Assembly: GCA_958299035.1 (NCBI GenBank)
Contig: CATQJL010000112.1
Span: forward strand, 9,648,880-9,712,879
Source of the DNA: Cylicocyclus nassatus
Lineage: Eukaryota > Nematoda > Chromadorea > Rhabditida > Strongylidae
Direction of reading: 5' to 3'
DNA length: 64,000 nucleotides
The position numbers and the translations under genes were made by a program. The notes under the pieces were generated by a model. It searched no databases. It saw only the letters and a program-made list of their open reading frames with translations, and was not told the DNA's origin. This document shows, in pieces, positions 23,489-34,700 of the stretch (the first letter of the stretch is position 1; every line of letters begins with the position of its first letter).

Positions 23489-23781
23489 CGGAAGGGAGAA
23501 ATTTCAATGACTTTCAGTTTTCTGGGAGTAAAGATCGGATGGAGCAACAGAACGAAGTCCGCTGAGCATTGTGCAGTTTTCTTGATAATTGTTCAAGGTC
23601 ATTCAAGTCCCGATAAAGATTTGTTATAATTACTCTGTAATCAAAACGGTCTCCCGCAGCTTATACATTGGAATGAATGGAAGATTGAGAGTGCTCGCTG
23701 CAGCCGATTACCCTGTGCGGTGTGCAGTACGCTACATTTATTGAAAAATCTTCGCGACCGCATTCATGTTGCTTCTGCTTT

Positions 23782-24016
23782 AGGCCTTGGGCAGAGTTCA
23801 CGCGATTTGATCGTCGCGATTGATCGCGACAAGACAACTGTAACAATATCATCGCATGCCGATCGTCTTGCATTTCGACTGTGATAGTTTTCCAACAAGA
23901 CTAATCGTGATTAACTATCACAACCGAAATACAAGAAGATCGGCATGCAATGAACTCGTAACACTTATAGCGATTGAATCGCGACGATCAAATCGCGTGA
24001 ACTCTGCCCGAGGCCT
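23782..24016. mobile_element. 235-bp inverted-repeat element
   Basis: AGGCCT(T/C)GGGCAGAG and TTCACGCGATTTGATCGTCG at the left are repeated as complement at the right; GCATGCCGATC also pairs near the centre (23898). Arms of roughly 110 bp. No ORF. Confidence 0.8.
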
Positions 24017-24301
24017 CAGGCGACAGTGACGAGGGCGTACTTTCGCGCTCCCTAGATGGCTGCATACTTTCCGTTCTTGAGCAGGGGCTAGGCAGTTAAA
24101 CTAAAGGCTGTTGCAAATATCGATCGGATGGAGAGACGGAAGCGAAGTGGGGCAGGTTTTCGAGGTCAAACAAGAAGTACATTATCAGAAGCTGAGCAGA
24201 GTTTGCAGGAAATAGGAATGACATCCCTTCATTGAATATAACATACTAAACAAATTTGTGGAAAGAGCAGTAACATAGCTATCTACCGCATCTCAATTTA
24301 G

Positions 24302-24789
24302 GCCGATATTGCAGTCAGGCTTTACAAACAAATCGAAAAGCTCAGCGCAGTCTCCTGTGGGTGGAGGACATTAGGTCGCCGAAAAAGGGCGGTCCCCGCG
24401 GTCATTTGCGACAAATACGCACCCTTGTACATGCGCGGACATGCGTTCCTGCAGGGAGTCCGCGCGGGACTCTTCCAAATTCGGCGACCTAATGTCCTCC
24501 ACCCGTCTCCTGTAGATTACCCGAAGAAACACTTGTCGGGCTTCGAATTACGGATATAAGAAGAATGCCATGTCTTCGTGATCCAGTAGAATACATGGCG
24601 AAATCGAATACCAGTGGGAACTTCTTCACTGCAGAGAAAGTTGAGAACATCAAAGTGGATTCTTCGCGAAGTGAAACGCCCCCGAAGAAGACCACCGACG
24701 AGATAGGCAGACGTGCAGTGGAACAGACGTACCAGGGAAATCACATTCTATTACTGGAATTCACGAGAGCAGCCATCGAGGACAACTAA
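24302..24789 (+). CDS. 3' exon(s) of unknown gene, interrupted by a MITE
   Basis: Open frame from an acceptor at 24300-24301 (CAATTTAG) or 24313-24314 (ATTGCAG) to TAA at 24787-24789. The 5' piece (RLYKQIEKLSAVSC) and the 3' piece (LPEETLVGLRITDIRRMPCL... to FTRAAIEDN) are in the same frame if the MITE at 24359-24504 and one copy of its 9-bp target are removed. Removing 24361-24515 as an intron (donor GTGGAG, acceptor CCTGTAG) restores the frame exactly, with one Arg to Gly change. Without splicing, the frame runs through the MITE and stops at 24556-24558. The exon may belong to the 22229-23488 gene (phase 1 junction) or to a separate gene; an ATG at 24130 (MERRKRSGAGF) is a candidate start. 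No family is recognised. Confidence 0.6.
24350..24513. mobile_element. 146-bp MULE-type MITE with 9-bp target duplication
   Basis: The element is 24359-24504. Ends are GGGTGGAGGACATTAGGTCG and its exact complement (25-base arms, through CCGAA). Flanked by perfect 9-bp direct repeats GTCTCCTGT at 24350-24358 and 24505-24513. A 9-bp duplication is the known signature of Mutator-like elements; that class assignment is inference, since no transposase is present. Confidence 0.85.
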
Positions 24790-27700
24790 GAAGATCGTGA
24801 GTGTCAGAAACGAAAGGCAAGACAGAGTCAACTTCTATGTGGCCCGCACCTAACCTGAAGATGGGCCATCTTCCAAGTAATAACTAAGCAGCGTGTTCCA
24901 AAGGTGTGGAAACCTAGAGAAAAAACCTCTATCACACTATGTAAAACATTCCAGTTCGGCAGTTACTGAATCTTGGCATGGCGAATATTAATGTATCATA
25001 TGTATTTATGTTTTTGTCTATCACACCTGTTATACATTGCATGCTCGTGACCCTGATACTGCAATGAACTTTACCGCTCCCGTTTAAATGGCAATGGGAA
25101 AACGCTTAGCTGAAGTATGATAAGCTTTTATTTTCTTAAAAAAACGTAAACAAATCAATAAATCGATGAACGGGCACAGCGAATCGCCGCAAAAAGTTGT
25201 CTGAGTCTGCCAGTGTTTAAAACGTATACGTGCAAAGTTTGACGTCTAACCGTTGAGGAACAGTAATTTTGACTTTTATGCATATGAAGATTTTATTGAC
25301 CTTTAATAAATTTTATCGATTTTTTCAGCTTATGCCTGCGTCACTGTAGCGTAGCGCACTAAAGCAGCTGCTATTAATATAACGGGAAATATGGAAGACA
25401 TTTGATAACAAGACTAACGAAATCGCTTTTATGATGGAAAATAGTCAAGAATTTACATAAGCTAGACGTTTGCTGCTACTTTTTAGATCTGAGGCGCCCG
25501 CCTCAGTTTCATTCAATCGCAGATCCAAACGAAGCTGATCTTTTTTTCTACCCTAGTTGAAACCCTGAAAGTGATCACTCCGAAGTTTCAATCCCCAAAA
25601 TATTCCACAGACGCTAGCATGCTATTTCGTGCAGCACGGATGCTTCTTCGCAACGCCAACATCGTTTATAATGGGCATTTGTGATCCAGTTCTCAGCGCA
25701 CAGAACGGGTTTCTGGCCCCGCTTACGCCATCCCTACCTCCTTTAGCATAGCATTAGCATAGCGCTGCGTTTTGCTACTACATCACACAGAAACCATAAC
25801 AATTTTAAGTGTAAATGGTGATAGAGAGATATCATCCGAACTAGGATTCGATGTACATCATCCTCTTCGAAAATTTCAATTTTGTCGATTTTGGCCTTTG
25901 GAAGCAATCGAATTCTCAGAATTAATCTCTCTAATCAGATGAGAATTTTTGTGAGTTAGATTTGAACCTATATGGATTTGCGATATTAGCGAAATAACCT
26001 ATATGGATATTCGGATATTCAAAGTTTGCGCATAAACTAAAAAATGCTCTAAAACAATAAAAAATTTAAACTGATCCGCATACATAGAAAAATTACTATT
26101 GTGTAAATGCCGCAATTCTTCAACTAAGGGGTCGAGTTAAAAACTTAATTTCTAAGAATACAATCCGGAAACAAGGAAAATGTCAACAAGAAATTTGTAA
26201 ATAAAAACTTCTTGAGCAAATTTCTCACAGCAGAGCTGAATTTCCACCAATTTCTACTACAACTCTTTGCACCGTAAATTCTATTTGAAGTATCATCGCC
26301 ATTAGATTCTATAAAAATGGCTATAACATCCAGTTGTATGTTTTGAAGTACTTCCTGAAATTAATTTGCGGATTTCCTTTTCGCACTCATTGCTTGGAAG
26401 AATTTGCGAAGTTGTTGAAATGCTCTTTCACTAAAATTTGACTGGAAAAATGTTACTTTAGCGTGATTTATTGTTCCACATAAACAAGCTGTGACTTTGT
26501 TTTACTTTGTGCTCTTCAAAGATAAATGCTCTTATTAGAGCGTTCTAAATTTTTAATTTTAATTAATTTTATTTTAATTACAAGTTGATGTTAAGATACA
26601 AATTTAATTTGTATCTTAACATCAACTTGTAAGCCTTTCTTTATAATTTCGTTTCAGAAAGTGTTTGAGACTACCAAAACCACATCAAAATTCTATGGGG
26701 GATTTTAAACGAAATATTTACGCTTACAAGCAAAAATGCAAATTAGTTTATCGCAAGAAATTCGAATAACGAATTGAATGTTGTGTGTTTGTGCAACGCA
26801 CAAAATCCTTTTTATGTAGACTTCTAAACTCAACAATTTGATCTCCGAGAAAACTTTTAGTGCAAAAAATTGTCTGTGTTGCTATGCGCACAACATTTAC
26901 GCGTCAAAAATAGCCAGAAAGTGCACGCTGCGAAGTTTTGTGTGTCATGCCCATCTTATACGCGCAAATGTTGTTGGCAATGCAAGAACACGATAGCAAT
27001 GGTCAAATCTACTAGAGTATACTTTGCTATGGAAAACTGGATATCGAATCAGCAAGAGGGATCAGATCTCCACATCCCGCCATTGCTACCAGCATCGATA
27101 TGCTGCATCACAGTCTCTTTTCGTAGCTATTTCAATTAGCTCCGAGTCCAAGCGGCATCGGCGCGGTCATCCTGTTTCCTAAAGAACATATCCCCTCTCA
27201 TATCTCTCTCTCCTCGGGCTTCTATGAACGGGTTTCTCATTGCGTTATATGCTGTGTTCATTGTTCTTTGCTGTGCTTCTTGTCCACCTTGGCTATCAAC
27301 GCTCCGCCCAAAATGGCTTATGGGCGGAGCCGCAAATCCGGTCGTCGCTGCAGGGGGTACTTAGGCGCTCGTTTAGTCCCATCACCCAGCTATACCATAG
27401 CTAAAGCACAGACTTTTGAGACGACCGGCGTCCGAAATCGTCGATTCCTGTTTTAGGGCCCCTCTAGTGCAGCCCTGATATTCACCTTCTATGACACCTT
27501 CGCACATATCGGCATTTCGCACACAAAAGTAGGTTCAAGCAGGTTCGCTTCATTTTTTTTAACGTTAAACCTACCTTTTTTACCTATTTGTTACAATACG
27601 TACACTTCAAGCCCTTATGCATGATGTGGCGCATACGCAGATTGCCACATATAGCTCAGTAGATTTATAATACAAAGTTTTCGAATTGTTGACGGTCCTA

Positions 27701-29973
27701 ACACAGAATGTATGACTATTTTTGCGCAAGCCATAAGCACAAATTCGCAAGTGACATCCGGTCACGGAAAGTTGTTTAGGAACATTTCAATACTCTAACT
27801 GTATGTAAACCGGCAAGTTTCCAAATAAAGTAAATGTACGCTTCATATTATAGCTATGTGTTTTTTCGTGCTAAATGTTTTTTTCGTGCAAAAAAAATAG
27901 CAAAAATTTGCACGTAAGCTGCTCTAGTTGCATGTAAGGGAATGCAGATTGGAATGTCTTGTGCTTGCATTCTTCGATGCCCTCATGAAAAATCCTGTCT
28001 TTGAGAAAATTTATGGTAATTTTTGAATCAATTTGGTTAATTATAAACATGGTCTATTCAGTCACAGTCTGAGTCGCCATTTTTGGTTTTTTGTTAGCTC
28101 AGGTCAGAGCAGGTTACTGTAGCCTGAGAATCAAGTTGAAGTTTACTGTAGCTGTGGGAAGCAACGTTAGAGCCATTAGTTAAGTTTTTTTGCGAAACAG
28201 CTACCGATGTTTTAACCCGTTCAAAAGCAGGATTAGGACACTTTTGAGGTGTAATTCTAGAAAACTGGTCGCGGGGGGTTTTTTTTTTGAAAGGCTAGAT
28301 TTTGCAGTTCTACATATTCCGAGGTTAGCTACATTCCAATTTCGGCCTTAAAATGATCTAGCCCTTCATTTCTACGAATCACCATCGCACCTGAACTGGC
28401 ATAACATATAAGAAGTACATTGCGATTGCATCTATCTATGTATGGTGTGAGGAGGCGATGGTATGCGCTCGCATTTTCAGCAAGCGCGTTTCAAGTGGGC
28501 AAGCACGCACTAGTTGGACGAGTTTTCGTCTGTCTCTTCTCAAGGTCGCGGCAATAGTGGCGATGGCGGTGTGGCGGTGGCGGCGGTAGCGTCAAAAGGA
28601 CACACGTACCGTCGTCGTCGTCGTCGCTCCACGGGGACGTGTGTGAGGGCGCCTGGTTTCCGAAAACCGGCTTCTATGCGGCATGCCAGCAGCCAGCGCT
28701 CCAGCGCCTCGCCTTGCGCGCACATCCCGTATCCGGCGCATAGGCATTATTGAATACTGTGCTTCTTCTTCTGAAAGATTTTGCTGCTATTCAAATTTTT
28801 GGGAGAAAAAAGCTATTTGGAGGTAGAATTATTTCACCACCTCAAATAACTCCCTCAAGCTCACAAATGTAGGATATCTGATGCCTAACTTCGGCCACAT
28901 AAGTAAATTTACATTGCCTCCTTGCTGGGCTCCCTTTTGTGAAAATGTGTCATGCAGGTTTATCTTTTCACTACTTTTATGATATCTTCATCTCCTTCCC
29001 TACCTCCTGCTCATAAGCTTCTTGTCAGCTAGGCCAGGTCGCCTGCCATGTTTGGAAATGCGAATATTGCACTCGCCCCGGCCTGACTGCACCGAAGCCA
29101 AATTTGCATCATATCCTTAGCTATCAATCATTAAATTCATCTATTTAAAGCTCAGTCTTAGTCCTTGTGTGAAATAATAACTGCTAAATAGTTACACTCT
29201 TATGCCTATTTCTATGGCAGAGTGTTCCTTACATTTCTCTCAACCGACTTTAATAATTCTCTTGTTTTATTTGCTTATTAAATAGAACTAAATATCCAAT
29301 TTAAATTGCGAACCTGATGATTAGAACCAAATATCTAAATAAAGTCTCCAGAGATCAGAGGTGATAGCTCATCTTCCTGCGCTGATATGCTCCAATCCTA
29401 TTGTGATTGGTGGATTTTGTTTCTTACGGTAGTGCAGGAGATCATGATTACGGTAGCAGATAGAGATCATGCCCCGCGTGCGATGGAAATTTCGCAAACT
29501 GTTTCTATATTTAAAAGGAAAAATATTACCTGAGATTACAACTACCTTAGAAAATATTTTTATTCTAGAAAATTAATACCTGAGATAACGATTAATTTCA
29601 AGCAATATTTTTATTCTATCATTATATCAAGGTACGGTAGTGAAGAAGCACCAATTCAGTGCGAATTTCTTTTACATTAAAGTCAAGAGTTTGGAAATGT
29701 AAAGCAGTTGGAATATGCTAACCTCAACCGATTTTTTCACTTCTTTTGAGTAGTCACGTGCTTCTCCGCAGCATAGGTCTCACATCATAATGATTATTTG
29801 CAGTATACACAAATGCGTGTTCAAAACAGGGCCGAAGATAAAGTTTTGTTGAGGCTATCAAGTTGATACAAATGTAGTGGTAAGCACATAAGCATGATGC
29901 CGGTATTGAAAAACTAACAATGAAAAATCTGGTGGCTTCCTTGTTTGAAAAAAAACTGTTGAATTTTTTCATA
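24790..29973. other. Intergenic, AT-rich, no supported gene
   Basis: Only short ORFs with poor codon character. Contains the perfect hairpin at 26578-26632, a short GCTCCGCCCA hairpin at about 27300-27330, a CGT triplet run at about 28610-28627, and diverged repeat text at 26945-27020 that recurs near 32100-32160 (TACGCGCAAATG, TGTTGGCA). Confidence 0.5.
26578..26632. repeat. Perfect 27-bp hairpin with 1-base loop
   Basis: Arms 26578-26604 and 26606-26632 are exact complements (core CAAGTTGATGTTAAGATACA) separated by a single T. It sits in an AT-rich intergenic stretch. Confidence 0.9.
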
Positions 29974-30366
29974 TGTTAGGTTGTCGCAAAAGTAAAATTC
30001 TTTTCTACACAAGTCAAGCTCTTTTTGTTTTCGTAGCAGACTTAGGTGCTGTTTGAGCGCCAAAGATTCGCCTAAGTCTCAATCCAGGTAAAATTTGAAG
30101 CCAAAAGTCCAATTTTTTAAAAGAAATCTTACTTTGTGTGTCTGCTGTATGCTGAGGTGGTCTGATTTTCTTGTCGCAACAATCCAAATTTCAAATGGCA
30201 AAATTCTTTCGATTTCGGCTCTAAACTACCTAGATTAGTACTTAGGCGGTCCTTTAGCGGTCATACAGTAGAGCTTGACTCGCTTTATCGAACGATACCC
30301 CAAGTCTGGGAAAGCAGAAACCGCTTGATTTATTTAAAAAAGATGTTTACTTTTGGAACAACCTAA
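29974..30366. mobile_element. Mariner-type MITE, about 393 bp
   Basis: Right end is the complement of TTAGGTTGTTCCAAAAGTAA and left end TTAGGTTGTCGCAAAAGTAA; this terminal text is typical of mariner transposons. A TA lies beside each end, though the left one is offset by two bases. The interior carries no transposase motif, so it is an internally deleted, non-autonomous copy. Confidence 0.8.
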
Positions 30367-30369
30367 TAC

Positions 30370-31683
30370 TGCTATAGCTCAAACAGTTTAATAGTCCAAG
30401 GGCTGATGCTGCTCAATATTGAAAAGCTATTTTGAGCCATAAAACAATGAACTTAAAGAAGGGTACATATTGACACATATATGTATCTTGGCTCTTTTTG
30501 ATACGCGTTCAAGGTTTCCAAAACATTCATTCATAGATAAATAAACCTCCGAGCAATAAATTATGCGTTTTTCTTAGCTTCGTTTCTGCAGAACGTACAT
30601 GGCAATAAGCAAGGAACAAAATTCAGAAAAATGCGAAATGAATGAAGCATATAGCCGCTCTGATCAAGAATGTGAATTTCGACAAGAAGCTAAGATCTAT
30701 GTACTCAAAACTGGAGTGTGGCAAATACTCAACGAGCTAAAAGACTCGATCAAAAAAGCCTAACTGAGAAAGCGAGTTTTGATCTAGAACTATTCATCAT
30801 TTAGCTGTTATTCTCAAAGAAGGGCTCCAAAAAAGCAAGAAATGAAGATGTGTACGTGCTAATAATGAAGGTCGAGAAAGTGGCGGTCTTGAAACCATTT
30901 CCTTAGTTTTTCTTGCAGAAGGATCAACATGAGCACATTCCAATAAAGGATACTGAATGTCTTCAGCTGATCCATGGCGGATAACCCAGTCGGATCATTA
31001 CTGGTATACGGTAAAAATGTGACTCATCAACGCTGCGATGGAGCAGCTATCATTACAGGAATTTCCGGATCAGTATACAAGAAATAAAGTTGTGCAAGAG
31101 ATATTAAAAAGTCCCAGAATTACAAATTAACCTTGCGGAAAAATTTCTCGTGGGCGTGAATGTTGTCATTCCAGCTTTTTGCGGGAATTCAGAGGCTATA
31201 TATGCTCGCGGAAAATTCGAAAGCATCTCAAGAAGTTTTTGGAATTCTCATTCTACCAATCGAAGAGATTTCTGCCCCTTCTCCTCGAAAAAAATCCTCG
31301 TACCCACTGCGGTTTTATATATCTGCCGAATTGATATGGTCAAGCTTTTTGAGGAATATCGAAAAAACAGATACTGTCGTGTACCCAGCGTAACATTTCA
31401 ATGAAAAATTATTGTAAAGTGCAAGTTCCATATTTGCTGTGACTGAGCTGTCTTCCGTGTAGTTTTCTGGAGCTTGTCTTATTTGCGGAAAAAAACGTGA
31501 TTCTCAGTGGTGCAAGTTCTTTTTGGAAATTTTAAAGTTAACTTACAACTGAATCAAGCTATTTTACTTCATTTCGTACTGTAAGTGAACACTGTGCCAA
31601 TTTTCTCATTTACATTTTCCAAGTCTCAAACTGACTTAAATTCTTGTACGTAAAACAACTAAATATATTCAATAAGGAATCCT
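30370..31683. other. Intergenic, no supported gene
   Basis: Short ORFs only (for example 31150-31404). Nothing recognisable; it forms the region downstream of the minus-strand aminotransferase gene. Confidence 0.45.
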
Positions 31684-31689
31684 TTTATT
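31684..31689 (-). terminator. Polyadenylation signal of the AGXT2-like gene
   Basis: AATAAA on the minus strand, 58 bases past the TAA at 31747-31749, a normal 3' UTR distance for a nematode gene. Confidence 0.6.
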
Positions 31690-31746
31690 TCAGTTAGAAT
31701 TCGGCACATGATACCCGCAAGCATGAGCAACCTATATCCAAATTGC

Positions 31747-34700
31747 TTATGCTATGTGTTTGAGAGCGTCTGCGATTGCTGAGACACATTTGTCCGCGTC
31801 CTTCTTGTTGACGCACATCGGTGGCTTTATACGGAAACAGTTACCATACAGACCTCCTTTGCCGACTAGTACACCGTTATCCTAAAATTCGAAGGGTTAG
31901 ACAACCTTAAATTTTCCCTTAGTGAAAAAAGCCGCAAGTGTTAAGGTTTTTTTCCTTAGAAGATTGCCACAAACTAATGGATTTTATGGTCGTTATAGTG
32001 TTCCTGCGGTGCCGAACACCTGGCGCAAAAAATAATGGGGCAAGATGCAGAAAAGCGCGCTCTATGGACAATCACAAAATGCGCGCTCCATGGCCATTTT
32101 TACGCGCAAATGATGTTGGCATTGCAAAGACACTAAATCAGCAGCTAAATTCACTAGACTACACCTTGAAGGCGGCGTCCATCTCTATGCTACCCCTACT
32201 AGTACCAAGTCTAAAAGCAGGCCCCAGCAGAGGGGCATCTGTGTTGGCCCGGTCCTATTATGTGGTCTTTGAATGGAGAAAATGGACCTGGAATTCGCTA
32301 AAGTATCGAGCCCGCTATCGAGCCCGCTCACTCCAAGTTTCGCCCATCCAAAGACTGAAAGCCGCCTGCGCGCAGGATAGGGTTCCCAAAGGTCGGGTTC
32401 TTAGATGGAGAGGTGGGGTGCACATTTTGCACTTCATAAGTGTAATCGCGGAAAGGCCCCAAAGTGACAAAGACATGGAAGCTTTAATTTTGGATGGATG
32501 TATCCTTTGATGCGCGATTCATCTCATCTCATTCGGCCGTCAATTCTATGAAATCGACCAACCTTCACTCTTTCAAACAAATCAGCCATGCGGTCTTTTG
32601 GCAGCGGTTTTCCATCCTCATCGACAAACTCGACAGCAGTCATAAGCCCCTAAATATGATGATGAAGTCGTCTCAAGAAAGAAAAAAGGAGAGAACTTAC
32701 CTTTCCACGGACGTCACCGATCAATGGACTTTTGATCGACGCAAGCTGCTTCAGCAGGTAATCACCCACAACCGCACAATTTTCTTGGAGCTTCTCTTCC
32801 TCAATCACCTAAAAGGTTGCGTTAATTATTTGGCGGACTATAAATATTTGTTTCGCTGGAACGCAGGTAAGATTTTGCTAAACTGATATGATTAATTCAT
32901 TTGTAACCAGATGTGTGATTTTACACAGAGGGCGCTGCAACTCACGACTCCTTAGTGGTGAACACTCATTACATCGTTGTAATAGACTAGGAACTGTTTT
33001 CTTACATCTAATTGCATCTTCTTAGCTCAAGAAGAGAACAAAATTCTAAGAATTAGCTTGTAACAAGACAAGTCGTGAGATGCCGCGCTTGGTGTGCAAT
33101 ATACACAAATTGAAGGGTTCAAACTGGGCTGGTTCAGCCGCAACGCGAAAAAAAATTTCAGAACAGTTCGTGGGCATTTTGAGAAGCCGGAAGAAAGTAA
33201 ACTTAGGGAGATGCTGACCTCTAAGACAGCTTTGCCAACGACTGATGCCATTGGATTTCCTCCAAATGTATTGAAGTAAAGCGCTTTTCCAAATGAAGCT
33301 GCGATCTGAAATGGAAATAGAGTCAAAAGATTGTAAGAGGAGAAAATGTCACCTCTTCGGTAGTGACGACAGCACCCATGGGGAAACCATTTCCGATACC
33401 TTTGGCCATCGTAACAATGTCTGGTTTTGCATCTTGTGCTAAAATCAATGATTCAGAAAACAGAAAGCCAAGTTTGAAAGTTGAGGCTTGCATGTTACAA
33501 GTATGCGTACAAGAAATAGTGTCCTACCCTCGAATCCCCAGAAATGTGATCCCAATCGTCCAAAACCGGTCTGCACTTCATCACTTATTGCTAATCCTCC
33601 ACGTGCGTGCACAGCTTCGAATGCCCGCTTTAGAAACCTGCAAAGATCCGAGTGGTCGCTTAAGTCAGTGGCGCCAAAATCATCGATAGAGGGACTATGT
33701 CACCAACCCGTTGGTAAATTGCATCGTTCCGCCTACACCTTGAATGGATTCGATCAACGTCGCTGCGGGTCCTGTGGCAGCCGGGAAGTCATGTTGTATA
33801 GTTTCTTCGAATTGTTGGATATACCTGAAGAAAGTGCCTCACTGTCCGAGTCAGTGCTCGACGTTAAACACAAATGAGGATGCGCTATCGAACGATCTAC
33901 TAATAATCTCCCTGCGGCATTTCCTCTCAGCGGGACGTCCAGTCAATATTTTCGCACATTTCTAAAGCTTTGTCTGTCCTGGACTATATCCGAATAGCGC
34001 AGGGCTTCTCATTTTGTCTTTAGCGCCCAGCAGTCAATGGTGCTAGTAACGTTTATTGAGGTGAGCTGTTACGTTCCGGCATTGTCGTACAATTTGTCCA
34101 CCTTATTGCTAAACCCGGGTTCAGTTACCCTAGTTTCAGAATCCCTAGTTTGAGAAAAGGAGAAATAAGCTCAAGGTTAATTCGTTTTTTTATTCAGATC
34201 TTATTCAACCCATTATTCACTACTGATGACTTCCAGAGGAGACCGTATTCTTTGTCTGAATTCCGTCTAATGTTAGGAAAGAGACGGATATAAGAAGTTT
34301 TCCTGCTTATAGTTCTGCGGTGATGGAAGACAGATTAGGAGGACATCTGACGAAGGCGAATAAGCCGTAACATTGGCCAAATAAAGTTGTCAACAATCTT
34401 GGTTTGGCTGACGCAGTCGGAAGTATCATCTTGAAATTGCCAGCATTCATGAAGTGTCAATTATGGCATATCAGTCAACATTTTGGTCTCACTTCACAGT
34501 ACAGTCAATAACGTCGTTTTCATTAGCGAAGTCAACATCTTTTTGGTCTGTCCTAACTAGAATACCTAACGATCCGGAAACATGCACGTTGGCTAAAAGA
34601 ACAGAGGAGCAATTTAGTGCAACTGGAAGAAGTATAAAACGGAAAATGGTTGTCGGTTGTTTCATAGATGGAAGAAACGGCTCGTCGTTTCGTGTCTTCA

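Noticed and set aside
32494..32886. 130-codon plus-strand ORF
   Set aside because: It is the antisense shadow of two AGXT2-like exons (32563-32649 and 32701-32808).
33488..33877. 129-codon plus-strand ORF
   Set aside because: Antisense shadow of AGXT2-like exons at 33528-33637 and 33708-33824.
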